In this document: positions 22,751 to 32,075 of the stretch, piece by piece
How the letters are laid out: the number at the start of each line of letters is the position of its first letter
Numbering within the stretch: the first letter of the stretch is position 1
From: Cycas panzhihuaensis
Taxonomy: Eukaryota; Cycadophyta
Assembly (NCBI GenBank): GCA_023213395.1
Contig: CM041465.1
Location: forward strand, 121,527,741 to 121,591,740
DNA: 64,000 bases
Direction: 5' to 3'
The notes under the pieces: generated by a model
The model's input: only the letters and a program-made list of their open reading frames with translations
The model's database searches: none
What the model was told of the DNA's origin: nothing
Made by a program: the position numbers and the translations under genes

Positions 22751-24657
22751 ATGGTAGGCCACTCTAGAACCTCAGAGGAAAAAATTGAAGGCACATCAGA
22801 ATTAAACCAGAGCATAAAGGCTTTAACAACCTTAATTCAGAAGTTATTAGCAAAAACGGATCAAGTAACACAAAATGTGTCAGGTAGACAAATGGATAAC
22901 ATCACCACATCAGGGATAGATCAAATGGATCAAGAAAATCAAGGAAATGAGACCAAGAGATTCGATGGACGAGCTTACGAAAGGAGAACTTCCAACATGG
23001 ATAATGGATGGAAAGGGGCAGGATTATCTTTGAAAAAATTTGATCCAGAAGTATCCAAGAATATCACTAATTGGGTCTTACAAATGGAGAACTATTTCAA
23101 GGTCTATAACTCCACAACTAAGGAAAAGATGGAAATAGCATCCTTACACTTAAACGGAAGGGCGTTAAGATGGTACTATTGGTGGAAAAAGATGAACTTA
23201 CCAATGCAATGACACAGGAGAATCTAAGAGCAGGATTAGTAAAGCAATATGACGATTCTTGGAATACAGATTATTTTTCTCAGTTAACACAATTACATCA
23301 AGAAGGAACAATCCAAGAGTACACAGAACAGTTCCAAACGCTACAATGTATGGTCTCTGAAAAGATACCGCAGGAATGTTTACTAGAGACTTATATTAGT
23401 GGATTGAAAAATCAAATCAAATTTAGAGTTAAAGCAGTAGATCCACCACAACTCCAAGTATCAATTCAAATAGCAAGGAATGTGGAGGCAGAACTTAGAG
23501 ATAGCAAACCGACATATACAAGAAAATATGGGCCACCAACATATCATACCCAGAATCCTAATGGGGCCAAATCAGGGACAAAAGCAAACCCCCCATTAGC
23601 TATAAGAAATACAATAGAAAGCTCGGGAACAACAAAAGAGGAACACATAAGGAAAGGGACGTGCTTCAAGTGTGGAGAGAAATGGAATAAGGAACACTGG
23701 TGCCTATCAAAGAAGGTTTTCATGATTAATAGCAATGATGCAGAAATACCAGAAGCAGCACAAGAAGAAGTAGAAGACCAGAGCGTAGGAAGGCAGGAAA
23801 ATGAACTTTTGGAAGTGGATATAGGAAATGTCCAAACATCCTTGCAGGCCATTATAGGGCGACAAGTATCCCCGCAAACCTTAAGATTCCAAGGACAAAT
23901 CAAGGGGAGACCAGTATCAATCTTGGTAGATAGTGGGAGTACACACAATTTTATAAACAAGGCATCAGTAGAAAAACTGGGATTACAAGTGAAATCACTT
24001 AATACATTCCAGGTGTCAATAGCAAATGGGAGAACAACACTGTGTGGGGGATACTGCAAAGACACAACTCTCCAAATCAATGATTACAAGGTCACAACTT
24101 GTATGTTTGCCATGCCCATAGGTGAAGTGGACGTAGTTCTGGGAATTCAATGGCTACAAACGCTGGGGAACATTGTTACCAATTATATGACAAGATTTAT
24201 GTGTTTCCGACAAAAGGGACGTAAATACCGACTGCAAGCCCCAGCCACACCTCCAGTTCAGCTCATATCATCTCACATAATATCATGTTACAAAGTAGAA
24301 ATAAAGAACGTTCCTCCACAGATTCAGGCAATCTTAGAAGAACATCAAGGAGTTCTTGAAAAACTCCAAGGACGGCCACTAAAAAGAGAATTGGAACAGG
24401 CAATAGATCAGTTAAAATTGCCACCAGAAAGCAAAATCCGCAATATCTTCCACGTGTCTTGTTTAAAGAAAACGTTGGGCGAAAAGGAGGCTCCACAAAC
24501 GAATTTACGAACACTGGATGAAGAAGGAACGATGATAGTGGAACCTAAGGGAATATTGAAGATTAGGGACAAGAATTTACGATCCAGGATAATGAAAGGA
24601 TATCTCATCAAATGGAAGACTTTGGAGCTTAAAGATGCAACGTAGAAGTCTGAAGAA
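22751..24657 (+). pseudogene. Element K gag-protease fused to integrase tail/chromodomain
   Basis: Gag starts MVGHSRTSEEKIEGTSELNQ (22751) and covers the gag core (NGRALRWYYWWKKM). One frameshift near 23200 moves to a 491-codon frame (23170-24645). That frame continues gag (YTEQFQTLQCMVSEKIPQEC), a zinc-knuckle-like CFKCGEKWNKEHWC (23661-23702), then protease with intact LVDSGSTHNFIN (23922-23957) and VVLGIQWLQTLGNIVTNY. At about 24408 the frame passes from the RT entry region (RELEQAIDQ) straight into the integrase C-terminus (LKLPPESKIRNIFHVSCLKK) and a chromodomain (LIKWKTLELKDAT). A stop (24643-24645) replaces the conserved chromodomain Trp before KSEEW. RT, RNase H and the integrase core are cleanly absent. 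Chromodomains steer integration to heterochromatin in this family. Confidence 0.92.
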
Positions 24658-24709
24658 TGGATGCAGAAAAATGGGCCATTACTAATGCTTTGAGGGCAAA
24701 GCATGTTTT

Positions 24710-24723
24710 GAAGGGGAGGGACT
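24710..24723 (+). other. Element K polypurine tract
   Basis: AAGGGGAGGGACT immediately before the 3' LTR. Confidence 0.85.
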
Positions 24724-25126
24724 TGTAGCATTCCAAAATCTAGTCAAAACTATGCCATGTAACCATTCAAATTGAAGGCCTTTGAACAAGGATTCCAACG
24801 GTTCAGACGAAACTCAATTCCGACATCTCAATCAAAAGTTATGGCCGTTTAAAGTTACCCTGCCAGTTTTTGAAGAAGTTCTGGCAGACTTCTATTTGAG
24901 CAGTTTTAAGAAGAATATTACCCAGTCTGGCCGACTTCTATTACTATCCTTTGGCCGCCTATTTAAGGAGGATTTGCGGCCTCATTTCATAATTGTCGTA
25001 GGTTCTTTTGTCGCGCATTTTCGGTTCTAGGGCTGCAATTAGCTCGCCCATTTGGGTGCTGCAGTTTGGAGGGTTCCTCGCCTCGAAGAGGGAAGCTCGC
25101 ATCTTCAGGAAAGACAGATCACTACA
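24724..25126 (+). repeat. Element K 3' LTR
   Basis: TGTAGCATTCC to GATCACTACA; same family and orientation as 22233-22627. Confidence 0.93.
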
Positions 25127-25131
25127 ACCAG

Positions 25132-25487
25132 CAACAAACAACATACAGTAGCCTTGTTTTCAACAGAAGCAGAGTACAAATCAGTAGTAAATGTAGCATG
25201 TGAAGGAGTATGGATCAGACAACTTCTAAAGGATCTTGGACAAGAACAAATAGCACCTACTCAATTGTTTTGTGACAATCAAAGCACAATCAAGATGATA
25301 AAGAATCCAATACTACATGCAAGAACCAAACATGTAGAAGTCCATCATCATTTCATCAGAGAAATTGTTCAAAACAAAGAGATTGAACTTCTGCATTGTA
25401 CTTCAGAAAACCAAGTTGCTAATGCTTTTACAAAACCCTTAAGTAGAGACAAATTTACCTCATTTAGAAATAGGTTAGGAATTAAAT
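25132..25487 (+). pseudogene. Copia C RNase H, 3' part
   Basis: Continues the frame cut by K: NKQHTVALFSTEAEYKSVV, LLKDLGQEQ, LFCDNQSTIKM, ARTKHVEVHHHFIRE, ending FRNRLGIK and TAG. No stop within this stretch. It gives the reference for what is missing from element I around 212 and 7842. Confidence 0.93.
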
Positions 25488-25508
25488 AGATAAAACATTA
25501 AGAAAGGG

Positions 25509-25725
25509 TGTTAGAAGTAATGTTTTATTTAGGATATTCCTAGCATACTTTGTAAAGATTAAAGTTTATTCAAAATGCATTATGAGGGTCGTGTATCACT
25601 TTCCCTTTCTCTCTCAAAATGACAAGTGGCAAGATCACATTGAACGGTTTCCATTTGTCCTATACAAGATGTAATGTATTTATAGATTCATTTTTTCATT
25701 AATGAAACATTGAGAGTTCTTTCTA
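25509..25725 (+). repeat. Copia C 3' LTR (right end approximate)
   Basis: Starts TGTTAGAAGTAATGTTTTAT after a short purine tract (AAGAAAGGG). Resembles the element I LTR at 7971. The end lies near TTCTAG (25720s), just before element B sequence resumes. Confidence 0.75.
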
Positions 25726-25744
25726 GAAGGCAGAATCGTATTAA

Positions 25745-26892
25745 TTAATTAAAGGGGAATTATATAAGTTGGGGCCTAATGAAGTGTTATGTCGATGTCT
25801 GAGACCACCTAGAATTAATCAAATCATGGCCCGAGCACACGGGGGAGTAGCTGGAGGTCATATGGGAAAGAGGGCAACATGGAGGAAAGTGCTAACATCA
25901 GGTTTTTGGTGGCCATCGATGTTTGAGGATGGGAAAAAATGGATACAAAAATGTGACTATTGCCAGAGGGTAGGAAAACCTAATCGACAGGATTTCCAAC
26001 CTCTCCACCCTATTCTACCCTTGGCACCATTTGAAAAATGGGGACGTGACTTTGTCAGACCAATCAAACCAGCTACGTGACAATCCCAAGCTCGCTTTAT
26101 CTTAGTGGCAACAAACTATCTGACTAAGTGGGTGGAAGCAAGAGCACTTAGAAGAGCTGATTTAGAAAGCACAACCCAATTTCTATATGAAGAAATCATA
26201 ACATGGTTTGGATGTCCATTAGAGATCGTAAGTGACCAAGGAGTTCACTTCTTATATCAAACTATAGAAATATTGACATCGACTTTCATGATCAATCATT
26301 GAAAATCTACACCCTGCTATCCAAGAGCCAACGGACAAGCTGGGAGTTCTAATAAAATCATCGAAAATTGTTTGTAGAAAATCTGTGATGTGGGGACATT
26401 GGATTGGGATTAAAAGCTACCATTGGTATTATGGGCCTTTAGGATGACATACAAGAGATCGACAGGACAAATGCCATTTCAACTCGTGTACGGGATTGAA
26501 GCCATTATTCTGACCTAATTTGAAATCCAAGTTTAAGGGTGGCTATGCAATGTCGACTGGATAACTTCCATTCCTTACGAAAAAGGTTGGAAGAACTAAT
26601 ACGATTGGAAGAAACAAGACACATGGAGAAGTGGTTACAAGACATAGAAGAGAGATGACAGAAGGTGTGGCACGATCATCATTTACGAAAGCCACAGTTT
26701 AAGGAAGGCGATCAAGTCCTACTATATGATAGCAAGTTCAAAACACACCCCAAAAAATTGAAGATACAATGGTTGGGACCATACATTGCTGAAAAAATAT
26801 TTGAAAATGGTTCAATACATCTCCATGAGATTGATGGACCTTTGTTACCAACCTAGGTAAACGATAGTCGGTTGAAACCCTATATCAACTAG
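25745..26892 (+). pseudogene. Element B integrase
   Basis: Ty3 integrase in order. The zinc region has AHGGVAGGHMGKRATW and CDYCQRVGKPN. The core has KWGRDFVRPI, ATNYLTKWVEA and SDQGVHF (first two Asp). Then come ANGQAGSSNKI with Gly in place of the catalytic Glu, and GQMPFQLVYGIEAI. The tail reads QVLLYDSKFK, KLKIQWLGPYIAE, EIDGPLLP and SRLKPYIN. Frame changes occur near 26080, 26300 and 26520, with several stops. The order and the tail match elements G, H and F. It is the continuation of the B pol cut by copia C. Confidence 0.9.
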
Positions 26893-27574
26893 GGTATGTC
26901 AGCCTACCAGACAAATCAGTGGTTGTACCATAACGTGTTGCTTGAAGTTGAAGGCAAATCAGGTTGCCTTAGTACCGAAACGTGATTCAGTTCGGTATGT
27001 AAACAAAAAATACAAAAAAAAAAAGGAAAAAACAATTGTAACTCATATCATACAAATAAGCAATATGGTAAAGTATGGAGGAAAGATATATTGTCATAAA
27101 AATAATCAAGGGAAAGTCCAACAAATCGAGAAAAAGGCATCAAAAAAATAAATATTCTGTGTATGTACCTATCAAATACACTATACGTACCAAAAAAGGT
27201 ACGTTACTAGGTACACAAAGTAATAATAGTGCAAGTGACCAAAAATACACTATGCGTACCAAAAACGTATGCTATCAGGTACGCACAAAGTAAAGTAACT
27301 AAAAGACAAAAGTATATTATATGTACCTGCAAGCATTCTTACACGGTACGCAAACAGCAAACAAAAGGAGACAGACAAGAATCCAGAGCCAGTAGCAATC
27401 TAATAAGAAGTAAAACCCTCAAAGAAAGGAGGAGTACAAATTCAAGATAAAAATTCAAGTAATTCAACAAGGAATAAGCATAAGTTCCTAAAACGATATG
27501 CACATAGGGTTCTATACTGTTATTCTTCTTATCAATGCTTGCATTGCTTCTAGATTTCCCATAGAGTGCCTAGC
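26893..27574. other. Element B spacer with GTAC-rich palindromic repeats
   Basis: No convincing gene. At 27170-27350 about three degenerate repeat units of 60-70 bp carry TACACTATACGTACC-like cores. 27185-27204 is a perfect hairpin (ACGTACC, six A, GGTACGT). A second pair (GCGTACC/GGTACGC) lies at 27254-27284. The same palindrome occurs in the B LTR. Confidence 0.65.
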
Positions 27575-28715
27575 ATGAAGATGGCAGGGTACCGAGAGAT
27601 GTCCTTACCTAAATTGAAGAAAGAATTTGAGGGATTACCTAGTCCATTTTAAGCCAAAGTGAAACAGGTAGGTTGGGGAGAATATATATATGTAAGCCTT
27701 CTCCACTGGGACCAAGAATTGATGGAAAATATATTGTTGGAGTTAAAGAAAGATTTGAAGAAAATTAAACTGGATGTAGAGACTATACACGTAATCATAG
27801 GGCTTCCAAAGGAAGGAGAAGCCCCAATTGCTACAAAAAGATTGAAGGTGGATCGAGAAACTTGGCTAAAGTAATTTTGTCAAGGAAACACTCAGATACT
27901 ATCAAGAGGGATTCGAGTAGTATACATCAAGTATGTAAGATTGTAATGGATAGCAAACGTCATAAATACAAGGCTTTTATCCAAAAGAAAATACACATAC
28001 ATTCCAGGAGGAATGATGCTAGTATTACCAAGGGTTCACGACAAGGAGCAACTAAATTGGTTATTTGGCCGTAAACATGATAAAACAAATAGAAGAAATA
28101 ATGACACATCCATTTAGACACCCCTCCCTATTATTAGTTATTTTGATTTATCAATGTCCGGGAATACAACCTCCTCAATCACCAATCCACTCACATGAAC
28201 CCTTGATGAAACGATGGGTAAATGCATTTCCAAAAAATATTCAAGATACGAAAATCAGAAGATGAGTGAAGAAGGAAATGATGGAGATCTTAAAGTGACT
28301 GTAGCAAACTTCAGGCACTCCTATCCCACATCGTACCAAACAAGTGGTACAAAGAAGTTCTAAGAGGAGACGAGATGAAGATGAACTAGAGGAAGAAATT
28401 GAGGCAAAACCCTCACTTCAGGAGTGGACTGAATTTCCTCCTGCAATGGAGATAGGGGAAACATCATCATAGTCAGCTCAAACAGAGGGTAAAACACAAA
28501 AAATAATTCACTTGATCAAGGAAATGGAGGAAGAATACAAAGTAGAGATAACTATCCTAAAAGAAAAAATCAAGAAAAAGATGCCATCATTGTAACCCTT
28601 ACCGAGATTAATGAAGAGACTTCGGCCACAGGAGACCCAATGACTGAACAAAGGCAATGGGAGCAACCTTAGAATAGAGAGGAGGAAGGATACCCTAAAA
28701 AGTTTTTGAAATTTT
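27575..28715 (+). pseudogene. Element B ORF3 (extra ORF between integrase and 3' LTR)
   Basis: A broken plus-strand coding region; the likely start is the ATG at 27575 (then MAGYREMSLPKLKKEFEGLP). Segments: HWDQELMENILLELKKDL (27701 on), IIGLPKEGEAP, a Lys-rich middle, CPGIQPPQ (28155-28178), and a Glu/Lys-rich, probably coiled-coil end (about 28520-28590). Stops and frame changes separate them. Matching segments occur after integrase in G (9280-10000) and H (61399-61415 CPGI block), so this was a real gene. I do not recognise its family. No signal peptide or membrane helix is evident. Confidence 0.6.
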
Positions 28716-28758
28716 GATGAGTAAGGATGATTAACCCATTTTGGCGACCCGAGATAGA

Positions 28759-29655
28759 TGTTGGGGTATATTTTGGCACCTAAACTGTGGAAAAATGGAA
28801 TGCAAGTTTGCATTGACCAGAGGAATGCAAGTACAGACCGTATAGAGGTACGCACAACAGAAAATAATGAAATTCATCCTGTTTGGGTACATATTATAGG
28901 TACATACCTTTTCAGGTATGCAATATAGGGTGCATATCTTTTCGAGTACACTAGCAAATGAAACGGTATGCATGACTAGAGCAGACCTAAAGGTGCTCAA
29001 ATCTGATGACGTCAGCCCATATGGAGATACATACGGACATATGAACGGGAAAGAGACCATTGAGAGATTTAATCATGTGATTAACGAAAAGGTTCATTGG
29101 TTACAAAAAGGTACAATTATGACTTTGGGTCATAACCTTTCACTCAAAAGGCATCAAAAGGAGGTATTTAATGATACCTTGGGAATCAATCCAACGGTGA
29201 GAGCCAAGTATTCAATCCATGAGGTAGTACAGGAGTACAAGTACCAAGGAGGACAATACAAATTGATGTTTCAACAGATGCATTCCATGATACATTCAGT
29301 TTTGGAATATATGTGACAAAAGTGTGTATATGGCTGGAACATATACAGGATATGTTCCAAAACTGAATGTATTGATCTTATTACTTAAGAAAGTGAAGAG
29401 TTATGTGGAAAATTGTGTATTATGTGTCATAATGATTGCATAAGGAATATATGTTGATTGGTATGCTGCTATGTTGAATTCACAGTGATGTTGTGATGAA
29501 TGAAGGATGAATGTGTGATGATACTGTGTGCATGGAAACCTTAATAATAGTTAATGGAAATATAAGCATGTTGACCGTATCCTAAGCTAGACTACCAACC
29601 AATGATCCCTTGACGAGTGCATTTCTCAGAAGTATAGTAAAAATATAAGTCAATT
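28759..29655 (+). repeat. Element B 3' LTR (897 bp)
   Basis: Starts TGTTGGGGTATATTTTGGCA. Ends AAGTCAATT, where the 5' LTR has AAGTCAACA, so the terminal CA has mutated. Directly followed by the TSD GTTTC (29656-29660). Confidence 0.88.
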
Positions 29656-29660
29656 GTTTC

Positions 29661-30410
29661 TCTATCTACAAATAGTAATCACACTTTCTCATCCATTTTT
29701 GTACATTAAACATTGTGGGCCACCATAATCCTACATTCAAAATTTTCATTGATGTTGCTTCTTTATTTATGTGTCTACTAGCAACACCCTCATGTGCTTG
29801 TGATATTATCTATGTAACCTTTTTTGGTGCAACACATCTCCTTAACACATCGTTTAGTCCCAAATGGTATATTTCTCCTTGAATAAGTTGGTAAGGTTCT
29901 TCCTTCCTTACCAAATGTCATTTTTCTACCATATCCAATGCTAGTGGCAATTCTCTTGTTCATAGATATTCAAGAATTTCTTTGTAGCATTTTGTAGCTA
30001 CTGCTTCTACTTTGAATAAGTGGGCATTTGGAAAATTATTTACTGTGGTAGCTTTTTAACCATTCTCAATCTTGGATAATTGATCTAGTGTCACATGTGC
30101 TTTCCTAGGTTTTTCCACTATTTTAAAAGTAAATTATTGGAATAGCATTAACCATTGCTTGATTCTCCCTCAAAGTAGTAGTTTATTAATTAAGTACATT
30201 AGGGTTTGATGATCGACATAGAATATACATGGATTCGTTAATAAATAATGCCTAAATTTTTGTAATGCATAAACTATTCCCAATGCTTCTCTTTTAATAA
30301 CTATGTAATTTTGTTATGCTCTTGTAAGTCTCTAGCTGGCAAATGATATGGGATGATCAACTTTTTAGTCTTATCAGTCGTACTAAGTTCTAGAACATCT
30401 TCAGTAAAAG
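29661..30410 (-). pseudogene. Element G RNase H and integrase N-terminal zinc region
   Basis: Minus strand, right to left: IKREALGIVYALQKFRHYLL, FYVDHQTLMYLINK, IKQWLMLFQ, LDQLSKIENG (RNase H end). Then EEPYQLIQGEIYHLGLNDVL, RRCVAPKKVT, AHEGVASRHINKEATSMK, VGLWWPTMFN and CDYYL (integrase zinc region), running into the B insertion. Same order as H and B. Stops and small indels throughout. RT, expected further right, is missing: the reading ends near the C-rich stretch at 30416-30445. Confidence 0.85.
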
Positions 30411-30699
30411 GGGTCCGCCCCAGAGCTTTTTTCCCCCCCTCTCTGCATATGGATCATACCATTTTTGATAAGGTGGCCTAGCAATAGTATGAATCTGCTA
30501 GTGAAATTTCCAATGTCTAGTATCCTGTGCGCATGAAATCGAGACTACTTGTTGTTTTGTGCCTTTTCCAACTCTCCTATATTTAACTTTTTTGTTTTTG
30601 GATTTTCAAGCTGGACTTGCTTGTCCTAATTTATTTTATGTCCTAGTGTATTTTCTATATTTTGTTCTTCATAATTCAACTTAGATTATTTGGGAGGGA
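30411..30699. other. Junction in element G, RT deleted, nothing recognised
   Basis: A C-rich run (30429-30437) and AT-rich sequence between RNase H and gag2 of G, where RT should be. Confidence 0.4.
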
Positions 30700-31620
30700 A
30701 GGTCTAGATATCCTCTTCCTCCTCCCTCTCCTCCTCTTTCTAATTCTTTGTTGGTGATCTAACAAGTGACACCTATGAGTTTCTACCTCTATAGGAAGTT
30801 CCTTAATGTGTTCTAGGATTTTATTGATAATGGCATCTGAGCATTTATAAGAGAAAGTCTTAGGGAATATAGTTTTAAAGACATCCCAATAAGCTTCCCT
30901 TATTTTCTCTTTACTTATTAACTAATTTTTGCCTATTTTTCCTAATGAGCATGAAAGGAGATGACTCTCATCTTGTTTAGGAATACTTTGGGGTTTCCAA
31001 AAAGCCTTGCAATTTTTTCGAATGATTATATGGATGGTCACTAAGAATGTAGGTATGTGTTGTGAGTTTTGGTTATCGAAATGTAGTCGAAAAGCATGTT
31101 GCAATTCTAACCAATTTCATAATGATCTCTGGTGAGCCACATACCACCACTAAGTTGGCCCTGACAAGTTTGTGATGAAATCAAACTCTCATTGAGCTTA
31201 ATTCCAGACCTAGTATTCCATCCAATACTCCATGCATTAGATGAGATGATTTGTGGTACCAGCCTCTATTTTGAAGAATGGTGGCACCACATTCCTAATG
31301 GTGATTATTCCTAAATTTACACTACTTTCACATGTTCTGAACCTATCACTAGGGGTTGGGATTCTAAGACTAGCATCTTCCACAGAACTAGCTAGAGGAT
31401 GAGGGGGCACTAGGGGTGGTTTTCCTAGAAGAGGATAAGGAGGAACTAGGATTGCTTTCCCTAGGGGAGAGTAATGTAATCCTAGGGTTGTCAGCCCAAG
31501 AGGAGGGGAAGGGGGTGCAGTCGTTAGCCCTAGGAAGGATAGAGGGGTGAGGACTAGGATAGGACTATCCCTTACACATGATTCATAGAGGGTGGAGTGT
31601 TGATGTTGCGATTAGAACCC
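30700..31620 (-). pseudogene. Element G second gag-like domain (gag2) and Pro/Ser linker
   Basis: Minus strand, right to left: a Pro/Ser-rich linker; NLGIITIRN aligning with GLGNMITIPK in B; EAGTTNHLI and a CMEYW stretch aligning with YGTTHLIYYIEY; WWYVAHQRS; NWLELQHAFRLHF (31085-31122). Then SLGKIGKN, YWDVFKTIFPKTF and a Glu/Lys/Arg-rich end. Each block matches element B 15700-16400 in the same order. Many stops. In G it also precedes RNase H, with RT lost. Confidence 0.65.
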
Positions 31621-31710
31621 ACATTGGTTCCTTCCCTAGGGATAGGGGAAATTTAAAAATTAGGGTTGGGGCTAGGTTTGGGGATAGGATAGTATTGGTT
31701 ATAAGGTCAA

Positions 31711-32075
31711 TGATGAGTATGACTCATCCATATGTTTTGACATTATATGATATTATGTATAAATTATTTTACTTACATGTAAAGTGCTTTTAAGTTAGAA
31801 TATTAGTCAATTAATTCAATCGTTATATAATTAGATAGTATATAATTAAGTCAGTCAATTGGACAATTAGTAGGTAGTTTTTAATAGAAAACTGCCTACC
31901 ATCAATATAAACGAGATGCATCTTATTGTACAAACAAACATCAGTGAGTGTGTATTTGTGAATGTAAGCCAAATTTTGAGATAATAGAGGAGAATTCATC
32001 CTATCACCTCTTGGATAATCCCTATCTAATGAATAATGTTCTCTAAGTTTGCAATCTCTCACAATTACGTATCGA
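31711..32075 (+). repeat. Inverted LTR pair J, left LTR (+)
   Basis: Starts TGATGAGTATGACTCATCC. Resembles the reverse complement of 34266-34646 along its length, including the GTAAGCCAAATTTT block and the end near ATTACGTA. A weakened iMet-type primer site, TGGTATTAGATC, follows at 32077. It abuts element G coding sequence on the left. Confidence 0.7.

Larger units (their letters stand above)
22233..25126 (+). mobile_element. Gypsy chromovirus derivative K (2.9 kb, internally deleted)
   Basis: Two LTRs (395 and 403 bp), iMet primer site, gag-protease, integrase tail with chromodomain, polypurine tract, and perfect TSD ACCAG. RT, RNase H and the integrase core are absent. The best preserved element in the window. 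It would depend on a full-length relative, such as one of the D type, for reverse transcription and integration. Confidence 0.93.
18001..25732 (+). mobile_element. Copia element C, 5' LTR not found, split by K
   Basis: Plus-strand gag, protease, integrase, RT and RNase H in copia order, then a polypurine tract and a 3' LTR (25509). It separates RNase H (17537-18000) from integrase (25745) of element B. No copy of the 3' LTR occurs left of gag, so the 5' LTR was deleted or has diverged beyond recognition. The left limit is approximate. Same family as element I. Confidence 0.85.
11388..29655 (+). mobile_element. Gypsy element B (Tat/Athila-like), split by copia C
   Basis: Two about 0.9-kb LTRs flank primer site, gag with four zinc knuckles, protease, a second gag-like domain, RT, RNase H, integrase and an extra ORF3. 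PR-RT-RH-IN order marks it as Ty3/gypsy, and RT with VFLDDW plus the integrase tail ELDGPLLP-type motif point to the non-chromovirus Tat/Athila side. Removing copia C (about 18000-25730) leaves an element of roughly 10.5 kb. Stops and several frameshifts show it is dead. F (41945-47507) is a deleted member of the same family. Confidence 0.9.
9240..31710 (-). mobile_element. Gypsy element G (Tat/Athila-like), minus strand, split by B
   Basis: Pieces on both sides of element B form one minus-strand element. On the right are a gag2-like domain (30700-31620), RNase H and the integrase zinc region (29661-30410). On the left are the rest of integrase (10480-11387) and ORF3 (9280-10000). The split lies inside integrase: the frame reads into the right edge of B and resumes at its left edge as KPHNKDFQPP, matching KPNRQDFQPL in B itself. 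RT is missing between 30430 and 30700. No LTR of G was identified. The stated left limit is approximate. Confidence 0.8.
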
